A stretch of DNA of 18,862 bases from an uncultured Campylobacter sp. (GCF_937981295.1 NZ_CALJPC010000106.1:1-18862), one strand, 5' to 3'; shown: positions 5,432 through 12,861, counted from the stretch's first letter. Notes: generated by a model from the sequence alone, not told the origin. Made by a program: numbers and translations.

Positions 5432-5977
5432 ATGGATTTAGCCACCGAGAAAGAGTTGGTTGAACTGCGCGATGAATGGTCTGTTATTTGTGAAAACAAG
5501 GGCGACGAAGGAGCTGTTTTTGCGCAAGATGTCAACAACAAAGTTGAGAGGTTAATAAGGGATATAAAGCAAAAGGAATTTTTAGCTTATACCCTAAAAA
5601 ATGATAACGGTGAGTTTATTGCGCTGCTTGATGTTATACATGCCCTGCCCAATACTGATATTGGATGGCTTAAAATATTTGATATGACAATTACGCCCAA
5701 GTGTACTTTGAGCGGCGGCAATGAAACGGAAATAAAAAGAGTTTTGCGAAACGTATTTGTGGAGGCTCTAAAATTATTATTAGACAAAAATAGCGATGTC
5801 AATGAAATAAAAATTTATGCTAGAAACGATATAACTAAAGAGTTGTTCAGTGATATAGCTTCAGATGTTAATTTGAAAGAAACTTTATCGAAAATCAACG
5901 TAGTTATATTGTTCCAAGCCAAATGGCTTGTTTTGCGAAAAAAGAGTAATCCGGGCGAAAGGAGAAGAGATGACTAA
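5432..5977 (+). CDS. hypothetical accessory protein, possibly GNAT-like fold
   Basis: A 181-residue protein. AAAAGGAG lies about 12 bases before ATG 5432, a rather long spacing. The N-terminal 50 residues are charged and helical. Residues 52-100 alternate strands (FLAYTLKNDNGEFIALLDV, LKIFDMTITPK), followed by a helix with VLRNVFVEALKLLL, the strand INEIKIYARND-like segment and a C-terminal strand pair (VVILFQAKWLVLRKK). This order is compatible with a GNAT acetyltransferase fold, but the acetyl-CoA loop (Q/R-x-x-G-x-G/A) is not evident, so activity is uncertain. Base composition is more A+T-rich than the flanking structural genes, pointing to a transferred moron. The next gene overlaps its end by 8 bases. 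Confidence 0.65.
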   Translation: MDLATEKELVELRDEWSVICENKGDEGAVFAQDVNNKVERLIRDIKQKEFLAYTLKNDNGEFIALLDVIHALPNTDIGWLKIFDMTITPKCTLSGGNETEIKRVLRNVFVEALKLLLDKNSDVNEIKIYARNDITKELFSDIASDVNLKETLSKINVVILFQAKWLVLRKKSNPGERRRDD

Positions 5978-6143
5978 AGAACAAGAACAAAAGGTTATCG
6001 TAGCTTTTGATAAAGCTATAGAAAAAGCGCTGGCTAAACATTTGCAAAAGTGGTCTATTAAGACGCTTGATTTTGTAAATGCTAATCCCGATACTACGGA
6101 TTTTTATATTGTATTGGAGAAAGCCAAAAATATAGTGGCCTAA
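5970..6143 (+). CDS. small hypothetical protein of the accessory cassette
   Basis: A 57-residue protein beginning MTKEQEQKVIVAFDKAIEKA. ATG 5970 has an AAAGGAGAAGAG site upstream and overlaps the previous stop; a longer reading from 5928 would be out-of-frame sequence of that gene. The protein is helical and amphipathic with no cysteines and no recognised motif. The overlap suggests it works with, or is regulated together with, the 5432 product. A toxin/antitoxin-style pair is conceivable but nothing in the sequence shows it. A strong hairpin follows 11 bases after its stop. Confidence 0.7.
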   Translation: MTKEQEQKVIVAFDKAIEKALAKHLQKWSIKTLDFVNANPDTTDFYIVLEKAKNIVA

Positions 6144-6154
6144 AACAGCTTTAT

Positions 6155-6182
6155 TTTGGCGGGATCGCTCGGTTCCGCCAAA
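6155..6182 (+). terminator. terminator after the accessory pair
   Basis: TTTGGCGG (6155-6162) pairs with CCGCCAAA (6175-6182) around a GATCGCTCGGTT loop that can close further by G-U and A-T pairs. TTGTTGCTTT follows, a moderate T tract. The rest of the gap (6183-6314) holds nothing I can assign beyond A+T-rich sequence. Confidence 0.6.
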
Positions 6183-6314
6183 TTGTTGCTTTATAGTGTA
6201 AGAATTTCTTTTGCTTTAAAGTCTTAAATTCGAAGAGCTACCGCAACGCCGCAAAAAATATACAAGAAGAAGTATAGAATATAATGGTAAACCTTAAAGC
6301 CTTAAAAGTATAAG

Positions 6315-6797
6315 TTATTCTGCGAGATTTCCAATAAAAAGACTTTGTTTGGTATATTCGCCTTTAAAATTTTGATGGTTGTCTATAAGGGTATGTATTT
6401 CGTTTAGATCTATCCATTTTGGCGATGGAGCAGGCAGTATTTTTAAATCCTCAAACTCTTTGCCGGCTTGTTTGAATATGGCTCTACGATGCGTTATAGC
6501 TTTGCCGTTTATCGCGTAAATATCGAAATCTCCGAATTTATTTGTTTTGGTATCATCTACAACATAGACTCCGCCCTGAGTATGATCTCCGAGCGTTGCG
6601 AAGCATTTGATAAACAAATATCCTTTATATTGCGTGTGGGCGCACATTACGGGGGTATATCTTTTATAATAAAAAATATACATATTAGTAAGAAGATCTT
6701 CGTATTTTCCTATATCTGCTTTGACATTTTCATCCCTACTTTCGCATCCGCTGAATACAAACATAACTATAAATAAAAAGACAAAAAATTTTCTCAT
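6315..6797 (-). CDS. lipoprotein, candidate lysogenic-conversion (moron) gene
   Basis: A 160-residue protein read on the minus strand from ATG 6797, with GGAG ten bases upstream. Residues 1-18 form a signal peptide (RKFF, then VFLFIVMFVFSG) ending in the lipobox FSGC with Cys18 and Glu19, so the mature protein should be a membrane-anchored lipoprotein facing the periplasm. The mature part has two further cysteines (Cys52, Cys65) within VMCAHTQYKGYLFIKCFATLG, and no known domain. It has its own promoter candidates and lies between convergent units, typical of morons such as superinfection-exclusion or surface-changing lipoproteins. The specific function is not readable from the sequence. Confidence 0.75.
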   Translation of the reverse strand: MRKFFVFLFIVMFVFSGCESRDENVKADIGKYEDLLTNMYIFYYKRYTPVMCAHTQYKGYLFIKCFATLGDHTQGGVYVVDDTKTNKFGDFDIYAINGKAITHRRAIFKQAGKEFEDLKILPAPSPKWIDLNEIHTLIDNHQNFKGEYTKQSLFIGNLAE

Positions 6798-6807
6798 GGT
6801 ATCTCCA

Positions 6808-6835
6808 ATTATAGGGCAATAAAAATATAATTATA
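6808..6835 (-). promoter_or_regulatory. candidate promoter elements of the lipoprotein gene
   Basis: On the minus strand two exact TATAAT hexamers occur, at 6830-6835 and 6808-6813, between the end of the terminase gene and the lipoprotein start at 6797. The upstream one leaves room for a 5' leader with GGAG; the downstream one is very close to the start codon. A good -35 is not obvious, as is usual in this group. Confidence 0.5.
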
Positions 6836-6843
6836 CCGAAATT

Positions 6844-8400
6844 TCAAATTATATACGCTTTATTCCTCCTCTCGCGTACCTTTTCAAAGTAGCTAAGCGC
6901 TAAAGCCAACGCCCAAAACCTATCGGCATGGCCGTGCTCGTTTCGATCGCTATCGTATAAAAAGCTCTTTTGCCCCGCTTTACGCTTTATAGCGTGTAGG
7001 TCTGCGATAAGCAAGGGATCGTTCGGGATAGATATACTTTTATCCTCAAAGTGCTTCTTTAAATTCAGAGCTAAAGCCTCCTTGACGCTAGCGGTAAAAT
7101 ATACTCCGCTCACGCGAGAGGTAAAGCGCGATTTAAGCCGCTCTGCTACCGGCATACCGATGCCGGTTTTATCGATCTTAAGGCAAGCCAGTAAATTTAG
7201 TTTCAAAAAATCCGTTAAAAGTTTTTCTTGCGCCTCAAAGCTTGCTTTTGCTATCACATCGTAAAGACAGAGCCTTTTGATGCCCTCCCCGGCGTCATAA
7301 ACCCCCATATGCACGCTTCTGTCCTTGGTGCGTCCTACGTCATAACCTGAAAACACGGGTATATTTTTCGGCGGCAATGTAGGGGTAAAATCGCTCACGC
7401 AAGATTTGATAAGCTCGATACCTAAAAGCGCGCTTTCATCATCTACGAATTGACATTCATAGGCGCTCGCCCAGGTATCGGCATCAAATAATGCCCTCAT
7501 CGTCTCAAGATCAAATTTCAATCCCCCCGCCATAGCCCGGTAAATATCTACGCGGTGGCGGCTAAACATATAAAATTTAAGCTCGTCGCCAAACAGCTCG
7601 GCAAAAAAACTATTCTCCTCAAAAGGTGTGGAGAGGATGGTAAGCCTACCCGCTACGGCGCCGATAGAGGGCACGAAAGCGTGCCAGATACGCTTTTGAT
7701 TAGGATACCAGGCAAACTCATCCATCCAAATATCGCCGGTAAAGCCTTGCACCGTGCGGAAATTATGTGCCATGACGCGGATAGTGGCGCCATTATCAAG
7801 GCTTTTTTCATATTCGCTATCCTTGGCAAAAGATACGCCTAGCTTTTTTGCCCACATTTGCGAATAATTCATTAAAATTCTAGCCTGCTCTTCGCTGGCG
7901 CTTAAAAACAGTTGATTACGCCCTGCTACGGCGCCGAGGAGAGCATCGAGGCTTGAAACATAAGAAAAACCTATCTGACGGGATTTTAATACGATGCGAA
8001 ATTGCGAAGCGTCGTTTAAAAAATCTTTTTGATAATCGAATAGCTCGCCGCTTTTAAGCGCTATCTCTTTTAGGCTTTCATATGCTCCGTTCATTAGCGC
8101 GATGGGTTTTTTCTTGTTTTTTACCTTTTGCTCTTTTACTTTGGCGCCCTGCAGCCTAGAAAGCGAAGCTGTAAGCATAGCGATCTGCTTTGCCTTGGAG
8201 TCGCTGCTTTTGCCCTTGCTAAGTGCAGCTATTTGAGCTTTTAGATTGCGTATCGTCATCGCGCCGCCCTCTTCCGCGCCTTTCTTACGCCAGCGCGCGA
8301 TCGTAGCGGCATTCACTCCGTAAGATTTAGCTAACTCGGAGGCGGCATAACCTGAGTGCAAAAGATTTAGGATAAGCTCTTTAGTCTTTTTGCTATACAT
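6844..8400 (-). CDS. terminase large subunit, P2 gpP-like
   Basis: 518 residues from ATG 8400, which overlaps the upstream stop as TGATG; GTG 8403 is an alternative adding one residue. An N-terminal helix-turn-helix (residues about 8-40, ELAKSYGVNAATIARWRKK) is like that of P2 gpP. The ATPase has the atypical Walker A KSRQIGFSY (139-147), Walker B DIWMDEF (223-229) and coupling motif LSTPF (256-260). A C-terminal RNase H-like nuclease starts with GYDVGRTKD (Asp354). The enzyme cuts and pumps DNA into the prohead through the portal. Its block is transcribed opposite to the capsid genes. No separate small terminase is obvious; the built-in HTH may partly replace it. Confidence 0.92.
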   Translation of the reverse strand: MYSKKTKELILNLLHSGYAASELAKSYGVNAATIARWRKKGAEEGGAMTIRNLKAQIAALSKGKSSDSKAKQIAMLTASLSRLQGAKVKEQKVKNKKKPIALMNGAYESLKEIALKSGELFDYQKDFLNDASQFRIVLKSRQIGFSYVSSLDALLGAVAGRNQLFLSASEEQARILMNYSQMWAKKLGVSFAKDSEYEKSLDNGATIRVMAHNFRTVQGFTGDIWMDEFAWYPNQKRIWHAFVPSIGAVAGRLTILSTPFEENSFFAELFGDELKFYMFSRHRVDIYRAMAGGLKFDLETMRALFDADTWASAYECQFVDDESALLGIELIKSCVSDFTPTLPPKNIPVFSGYDVGRTKDRSVHMGVYDAGEGIKRLCLYDVIAKASFEAQEKLLTDFLKLNLLACLKIDKTGIGMPVAERLKSRFTSRVSGVYFTASVKEALALNLKKHFEDKSISIPNDPLLIADLHAIKRKAGQKSFLYDSDRNEHGHADRFWALALALSYFEKVRERRNKAYII

Positions 8401-8714
8401 CACTCATCCAGGCTAGCCGTAGCCAAAAAATCTAGGGTAAAGGTGAAATTTAGTATATCCACGCCGCGCTCATCCGTAGCATCTACGCTAGAGCCCGTAA
8501 AGCTTAATAGAGGGGTCAGCCGCATCAGCTCTTTTAGCACCGCCTCTCCGCTTGCGATAGGTACTATTACGCTAAGATTGGCGCGGTATTGCGTGAGATT
8601 TAGTGCCGATCTTTCGGATACAAAAACCTTATAATCGTCCTCATGTTTTAAGATAAGCTCCTCGCAAAGCGCAATAAGCGCTTTTTCGGTAGTGATTTTT
8701 TCACTTAGATCCAT
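8400..8714 (-). CDS. hypothetical protein between portal and terminase
   Basis: A 104-residue protein from ATG 8714, with AAGGAG upstream, nine bases after the preceding gene. The N-terminal half is helical (KALIALCEELILKH); the rest alternates strands (YRANLSVIVPI, VDILNFTFTLDFLATA). The pattern of one helix followed by strands is that of small neck or tail-terminator proteins, but I recognise no family. Its TGA overlaps the terminase start, so the two are co-translated. Probably a virion neck component by position. Confidence 0.6.
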   Translation of the reverse strand: MDLSEKITTEKALIALCEELILKHEDDYKVFVSERSALNLTQYRANLSVIVPIASGEAVLKELMRLTPLLSFTGSSVDATDERGVDILNFTFTLDFLATASLDE

Positions 8715-8723
8715 TTTTACTCC

Positions 8724-9050
8724 TTAAACCGCGGCATAAAAGTAGCCGTTAGTATTCTTTTTAGTCGTTAGCTTATAAAATTTATCCATCCAGTACTCCT
8801 CCCATTGCTTTACGTCCTTGAAGGTCTCCAGGCTTTCGTCGTATTCGTTCGCACGTTGTTGGATCTTTAGCCAAAGCTTTTGCCCCAAAAGAGCAAGGCT
8901 CATATAGGCTTTGGCCTTAATCAGGTTTAGCCCGCTAATATCATATTTTTTTATCTCATATTCTGCCATCTCGATATATGGGATAATCTCTTCGTCGCTT
9001 ATCATTTTAAGCTTATTGTATCTGCGAATTTCGTTTAAAATTTCATCCAT
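8724..9050 (-). CDS. putative head-tail connector/adaptor protein
   Basis: A 108-residue, mostly helical protein from ATG 9050. MDEILNEIRRYNKLKMISDEEIIPYIEMAEYEIKKY, then LIKAKAYMSLALLGQKLW, has the look of gp6/gp15/gp36-type head-tail adaptors: a start region with I-S-D-E-E-I, a helix ending in E-I-x-x-Y, and a helix A-x-A-Y-x-x-L. Such adaptors bind beneath the portal. It lies between the portal gene and the 8400-8714 gene. The stretch 9051-9176, between it and the portal stop, holds no gene. Family placement is tentative. Confidence 0.6.
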   Translation of the reverse strand: MDEILNEIRRYNKLKMISDEEIIPYIEMAEYEIKKYDISGLNLIKAKAYMSLALLGQKLWLKIQQRANEYDESLETFKDVKQWEEYWMDKFYKLTTKKNTNGYFYAAV

Positions 9051-9176
9051 GTTTTTTTATCCTCTGCACTCATAATTTAAAACCCCCTTCAAAAAGCTTC
9101 AAAACGCCTTCAATTTTGCCGCAAAACTTTTGCCCGTATGTTTTATCGCCTCAAGCCTTAAGTGGCTTAGACGCTT

Positions 9177-10193
9177 TTATTTGTCGTATCCTAAAATTCC
9201 ACGGGCCTCGGCGAGCGATAAAATACCGCTAGCAACCAAAGAACTCATCAACTCGCCGTCATCCTTAAAGCTGCTAACATCGATCGGATTTAGTTTGATC
9301 TTAAAACCCAAAGAATCGAAAAACCACTCTATCTGTTTCTGCTTAGGTATAATAGTAAGCTCATTAAAGCTATGTAGCTGCTGGGCGACCTCGCCCCCAC
9401 CGCCGAGTTGAGAAGCGTTTATTATGCCCATCATCCGAGGCGGTACGCCATGAGCGGCAATAATCTCGTCTCGATTTAAATTTTTAAGTTTTTCAAAACT
9501 TATATCTTCTACTTTGCTGAGATCTTCTATGCGCACCTTAGCGTTTTCGCCGTTTGCCGTAAGCACCAAAGTTTTATGGGCCTTCTGATGGCCTTTAAAA
9601 TTTACTCCAAAAAAATCTCTAAAGGCATTAAGCTGCGCTTCATCGGGTTCGGAGTTTTCAAATATGATCGCCGTATCAGCTCTAGCTGAGTTTTCAAAAA
9701 AGGCGTTATTGAAGCTATCGGCTTTTTGATTAGTCATTATGGCTAAAAGCGCGCCTAAATAATCAGGCTCGCCGTAGTATCTGCTCATCGGCGAATAATA
9801 TGCTAACTGCCTCGCATTTAGCGCGATCTTACGCCCGTTTTTTACCTGAAAAACCTCTTTGTTTTTGTCCACTCGCGCTTCTACGGAGGGCAAGATATAA
9901 AGATTTCGCCCGGCGATTTCTAAATAAGCATTGCCGAAGATCTCCAAATTTAATATGAAGGCATATAAAAAATCCTTAGGCGTGCCGACCATACCCTCTA
10001 ATGCCCCGCCGTCTTGCACGTTTGAAAGCAAAGAGGCCTTTAGTTGGATCGCTCTACGGTGATAGGTATTGGCATAAAATAATCCAAGCAAGTGTTCCGG
10101 AGCGCAAAACGGCTCTATAATACCGTCCGCGCCTACAGTTTCATCTTTTATTTGCGCGCTGGCTTCTGCGGCAGCTTTAAAAATCCTATCCAT
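9177..10193 (-). CDS. portal protein, PBSX/P2 gpQ-like
   Basis: A 338-residue protein from ATG 10193, close to P2 gpQ in length (about 344). Segments typical of this portal family are visible: LLGLFYANTYHRRAIQLKA near residue 50, FILNLEIFGNAYLEI, then YYSPMSRYYGEPDYLGALLA, and the C-terminal VPPRMMGI with QLHSFNELTIIPKQKQIEW. Twelve copies form the ring through which DNA enters and leaves, and on which the terminase docks. It is the first gene of the minus-strand packaging block, with its start facing the divergent protease gene over a 178-base control region. Confidence 0.88.
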   Translation of the reverse strand: MDRIFKAAAEASAQIKDETVGADGIIEPFCAPEHLLGLFYANTYHRRAIQLKASLLSNVQDGGALEGMVGTPKDFLYAFILNLEIFGNAYLEIAGRNLYILPSVEARVDKNKEVFQVKNGRKIALNARQLAYYSPMSRYYGEPDYLGALLAIMTNQKADSFNNAFFENSARADTAIIFENSEPDEAQLNAFRDFFGVNFKGHQKAHKTLVLTANGENAKVRIEDLSKVEDISFEKLKNLNRDEIIAAHGVPPRMMGIINASQLGGGGEVAQQLHSFNELTIIPKQKQIEWFFDSLGFKIKLNPIDVSSFKDDGELMSSLVASGILSLAEARGILGYDK

Positions 10194-10371
10194 ATTACAC
10201 CTTAAATTTTTAGCGACATTGTATAGAAAAATTTTATAAAAGTTAAGCTAAATAGCGCGTATAGCGCTTATATGGGTTTTAATTTTTTCATATTTTTGTA
10301 AAAATAACGCAACTTTTTGAGCTTCGGACAATAACCCGTTGCAAGAAATTAAATAAAAAGGAGGCACAAAG
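10194..10371. promoter_or_regulatory. divergent control region between portal and protease genes
   Basis: This 178-base A+T-rich gap must hold start signals for both late units. An operator-like palindrome AGCGC-GTATA-GCGCT lies at 10254-10268, near the middle. On the minus strand CTATACAAT, about 35 bases before the portal start, is a -10 candidate; on the plus strand no clear -10 is seen. AAGGAGG at 10359-10365 is the ribosome binding site of the 10372 gene. The palindrome may bind the phage late-gene activator; this is inference. Confidence 0.5.
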
Positions 10372-11163
10372 GTGGCAAGAGAGATCACGGATCTACAAAT
10401 TCATCTGATCTCGCTCGTAAATGCGGGAGCGAATAATAAAACCGTCATCTATAAAGATAAGAATTTCGAGGAGCTTTTGCGGGTAAGTTTCAGTAAGGAT
10501 GCAGCGGGTGAAGAGGGGATCGTATACGGCATAGTATATGCTCCCGACGAGGTGGATAGCCAAGGCGAGTTTGCAAATGCCGCCGAGATCAAAAAGGCGG
10601 CATACGACTTTATGAAAAGAGCCGATCTTAGTTATTGCGTCGACGTAAATCACGACTTGCGCCCTGCGCCTGCTTATATCTGCGAGAGCTGGATAGTCAA
10701 AGACAAGGATGCGTTTTTCAGTGAAACGGGCGCTTGGGCCGTAGGCATTAAGCTCGAGGACGAGGATCTGCGCGCTCGCGTAAAAAGCGGTGAGCTTTCG
10801 GGTTTATCGATGTACGGCTCGGGGGTCATCAAATCGGGTAACGGCACAGGCAAGGAAGGCGGTATGTTAGAGGCGGTCAGGCAGGGCCTGAGAGAGTTTT
10901 TTAGTAAGAAAGATGAGAGCGAAGCGACCCCACAAGGGGTGGTTTCTAATAAAACCGAAAAAGGAGAGGAAATGAACAAAGAGGAAGTTACCGAGCTAAT
11001 CAAGGTCAAAACGGCGGAGAGCGACGAAAAGATGGCGAACTTGGAAAAATCGCTAGAGGATTTAGGAGCGAAGCTTGGAGCTTTGCAGGAGCAGATCAAT
11101 AAGTCCGCTCAAGACGAGAGCGTCTCAAAACAAAAAACTTTAGGTAGCGAGGGGATACTATGA
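10372..11163 (+). CDS. XkdF-like prohead protease with C-terminal scaffold region
   Basis: 263 residues from GTG 10372 behind AAGGAGG. Residues 50-150 carry the XkdF-like serine protease pattern (Peptidase S78-related): VYGIVYAPDEVDSQGEF, VDVNHDLRP with His94, ESWIVK, VGIKLEDEDL and GELSGLSMYG, where Ser143 or Ser146 is the likely nucleophile. Residues about 201-246 form a charged coiled coil typical of scaffold proteins. The protein would be built into the prohead, organise the capsid subunits and process itself and partners, as P2 gpO does. Its stop overlaps the capsid start as ATGA. An internal start at 10972 is described separately. Confidence 0.88.
   Translation: MAREITDLQIHLISLVNAGANNKTVIYKDKNFEELLRVSFSKDAAGEEGIVYGIVYAPDEVDSQGEFANAAEIKKAAYDFMKRADLSYCVDVNHDLRPAPAYICESWIVKDKDAFFSETGAWAVGIKLEDEDLRARVKSGELSGLSMYGSGVIKSGNGTGKEGGMLEAVRQGLREFFSKKDESEATPQGVVSNKTEKGEEMNKEEVTELIKVKTAESDEKMANLEKSLEDLGAKLGALQEQINKSAQDESVSKQKTLGSEGIL
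10972..11163 (+). CDS. internal in-frame start: separate scaffold protein
   Basis: Within the protease gene, ATG 10972 (residue 201, in frame) is preceded by AAGGAGAGG at 10961-10969 with ideal spacing. Translation from here gives a 63-residue protein (MNKEEVTELIKVKTAESDEK and onward) made almost only of the coiled-coil scaffold region. Lambda C/Nu3 uses the same nested design to make extra scaffold over protease. The ribosome binding site and frame are seen; use of the start is inferred. Confidence 0.6.
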   Translation: MNKEEVTELIKVKTAESDEKMANLEKSLEDLGAKLGALQEQINKSAQDESVSKQKTLGSEGIL

Positions 11164-12054
11164 ATAATCTAAGTGAAATTTTAAAAGGTTCAATAAATGC
11201 GCAAAGCGTTACGTTAAGCGGATCGCTAACGCCGGCACAGGCACATAACTTCGTAGATGCGATCAAAAACAAGAACGGCTTTTTAAGCAAAATCCATACC
11301 GAAAAGATGGGCAGGCTCACCAAGGAGCTCGACGCATGGGATGTAGCCAAAGGCATATTGGTGCGCGTAGCAAGCGGCGAAAAGCCTACCGAGGCACAAC
11401 GAGCGGCACTAGGCAAGGTAGGTACAAAACTTGACGCTAAAAGGCGTGCAGCTATTTGCTAGGATTTTGCAAGACGCGCTGGAGGACAATGCCGATAATC
11501 CAAATTTCGAGACCGAGACTCTAAACGCTTTTACAAAAGCTTTCGGCAACGATCTTGCCCTGCTTGGTTTCATAGGCGAGAGCGACACCTACGACGGCAC
11601 TTTCAAGAAGTTGCATAAAGGCTGGATCCAAGTCGCCAAAGACGCGAGCGATACGACGAAGCTAACCTATGCAAGCTCGGATAAGGTATCGGATAGACTA
11701 AGTGCGCTCGTAGGCTCCATCAATTCCGATATCTTGGGCGAAAGCGTGGTGCTGATCAACCCCGCCGACGCACAGGCTTACAACAAAGAGCTAAGCGCGC
11801 TCAATTCTCCGCTTCACTTGATCCAAGGAGGCGCAGATAAAATTTTAGGCGTACCTTTGGAGATCACTCCGTTAATGCCTAAGGGCGTATATATGGCTAC
11901 TCCGCTTAAAAATCTCGTGCTAGGAATGGGGCTTGATGTGCGCCGTAACCGCTGGTATGACGCGGAAGAGCGAGCATTAAAATATGTCTTTGATCTTTAT
12001 ACCGATTATGAGATCGTAATCAAAAGGTGGGTCAGCTTAGCGACCGCCGCATAA
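11160..12054 (+). pseudogene. major capsid protein, P2 gpN-like, interrupted by a one-base frameshift
   Basis: Two consecutive frames make one capsid gene. The 5' part, 11160-11462 (100 residues), ends just after a shift; the 3' part continues in the +1 frame to TAA 12052-12054. Reading through AAAA at 11439-11442 as if it were AAA joins GTKLDAK to GVQLFARILQDALEDNADNP without loss, giving 297 residues (P2 gpN is about 357). Recognisable segments include NGFLSKIHTEKMG near the N-terminus, GESDTYDGTFKKLHKGWIQ, VVLINPADA and LGVPLEITPLMPKGVYMAT. The shell cannot be made from either part alone. Options are a real mutation, a sequencing error in the A run, or +1 programmed shifting (AAA to AAA slip before AGG). 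Confidence 0.85.
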
Positions 12055-12063
12055 GGATGCGAT

Positions 12064-12384
12064 ATGAAATATCTTGCACTAAAAAACATCTGCGCGGGCG
12101 GAAATTTCATCCGTGAGGGTGAATATGTGGAGCTAGAGGGAGAGGTTGCCGCAGAGTACCTACGCGCGGGCGCAATAGAGCAGGCAGAGTCTTTGGAGCT
12201 GAACAAAACCCAAACGGACGAGCCTCAGGCGGAAGGAGCGGCGCAAGAGCTGCAACCAGATATTGATACGGCCTCGTCTGAAGCCACAGAGCAGCAGCCT
12301 GCCGAGTCTGAATCGCAGGCGGGGCAGGCGGAAAAGACTGCGCCGGATGAGGCTGCCGCCAAAAAGAACAAAGGTAAAAAATGA
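12064..12384 (+). CDS. small protein with acidic low-complexity tail, head/neck region
   Basis: 106 residues from ATG 12064, nine bases after the capsid stop. Residues 1-40 (KYLALKNICAGGNFIREGEY, then VELEGEVAAEYLRAGAIE) form a compact beta-like unit of the type seen in small phage head/neck proteins. Residues 41-106 are low complexity, rich in Ala, Glu and Gln, and end in a lysine-rich tail KKNKGKK. The position directly after the major capsid suggests a head decoration or joining role; nothing more specific can be seen. Confidence 0.65.
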   Translation: MKYLALKNICAGGNFIREGEYVELEGEVAAEYLRAGAIEQAESLELNKTQTDEPQAEGAAQELQPDIDTASSEATEQQPAESESQAGQAEKTAPDEAAAKKNKGKK

Positions 12385-12417
12385 GATTTATTGCCGCAAA
12401 AGTTAGAGGAGTGGAAA

Positions 12418-12861
12418 ATGAGCCTAATCGCAAACATCAAGGAAAACGAAGACTTTTGCGAGCGAGTATATGAAGATAGCCGCGGCTTTGCGACGATCGG
12501 CTACGGCTTTTTGCTCTCAGCTCTGAGCAAAGACGAGCTCGCCTTAAACGGCGGGAAGGTAGAGCCGATGAGCCGCGCGGCGGCGGATCAAATTTTAGAA
12601 TTGAAACTGCGCAAACTTCGCCCTGCAGTATTTGAAGCCTTTGCCTGGCTTAAAGACAAACCGCAAAACGTGCAGGACGTAGTGATAGAGATGTGTTATC
12701 AGATGGGTATTGCAAAGGTGCAAAAATTCGTTACGACGCTTCATCATATTCGCATGGGTGAATATGAAAAGGCTATCGCAAACGGGCTTCGCAGCCTTTG
12801 GGCGCAGCAAACTCCAAACAGAGCGAGAAAGGTATTAAATGGGCTTCTTGCTAAACATTAA
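12418..12861 (+). CDS. endolysin, T4-type lysozyme (GH24)
   Basis: 147 residues. ATG 12418 is preferred for its AGAGGAG site; the in-frame TTG at 12391 would add nine residues without one. The GH24 catalytic triad aligns without gaps with T4 lysozyme: Glu11, Asp20 and Thr26 in the segment E-N-E-D...YEDSRGFATIGYG. T4 His31 is Phe31 here. The rest (MSRAAADQILELKL, VQDVVIEMCYQMGIAK, RSLWAQQTPNRARKVLNGL) follows the family. It hydrolyses peptidoglycan glycan strands at lysis. No signal or SAR anchor is seen, so export must depend on a holin. Its 3' end overlaps the i-spanin start by 23 bases. Confidence 0.9.
   Translation: MSLIANIKENEDFCERVYEDSRGFATIGYGFLLSALSKDELALNGGKVEPMSRAAADQILELKLRKLRPAVFEAFAWLKDKPQNVQDVVIEMCYQMGIAKVQKFVTTLHHIRMGEYEKAIANGLRSLWAQQTPNRARKVLNGLLAKH

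Noticed and set aside
6280..6285. Exact TATAAT on the plus strand before the lipoprotein 3' end
   Set aside because: The DNA is A+T-rich, there is no -35 and no plus-strand gene follows; an antisense transcript is possible but unsupported.
6468..6776. 102-codon plus-strand frame within the lipoprotein region
   Set aside because: The minus strand has a signal peptide, lipobox, ribosome binding site and promoter boxes; the plus frame has none.
10674..11099. 141-codon minus-strand frame inside the protease gene
   Set aside because: A Ser/Leu-rich shadow of a clearly coding opposite strand; no ribosome binding site or neighbour logic.
11442..11462. Programmed frameshift as the sole explanation of the split capsid gene
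   Set aside because: No stimulatory upstream site at RF2-like distance and no obvious downstream pseudoknot; kept only as one alternative to mutation or sequence error.
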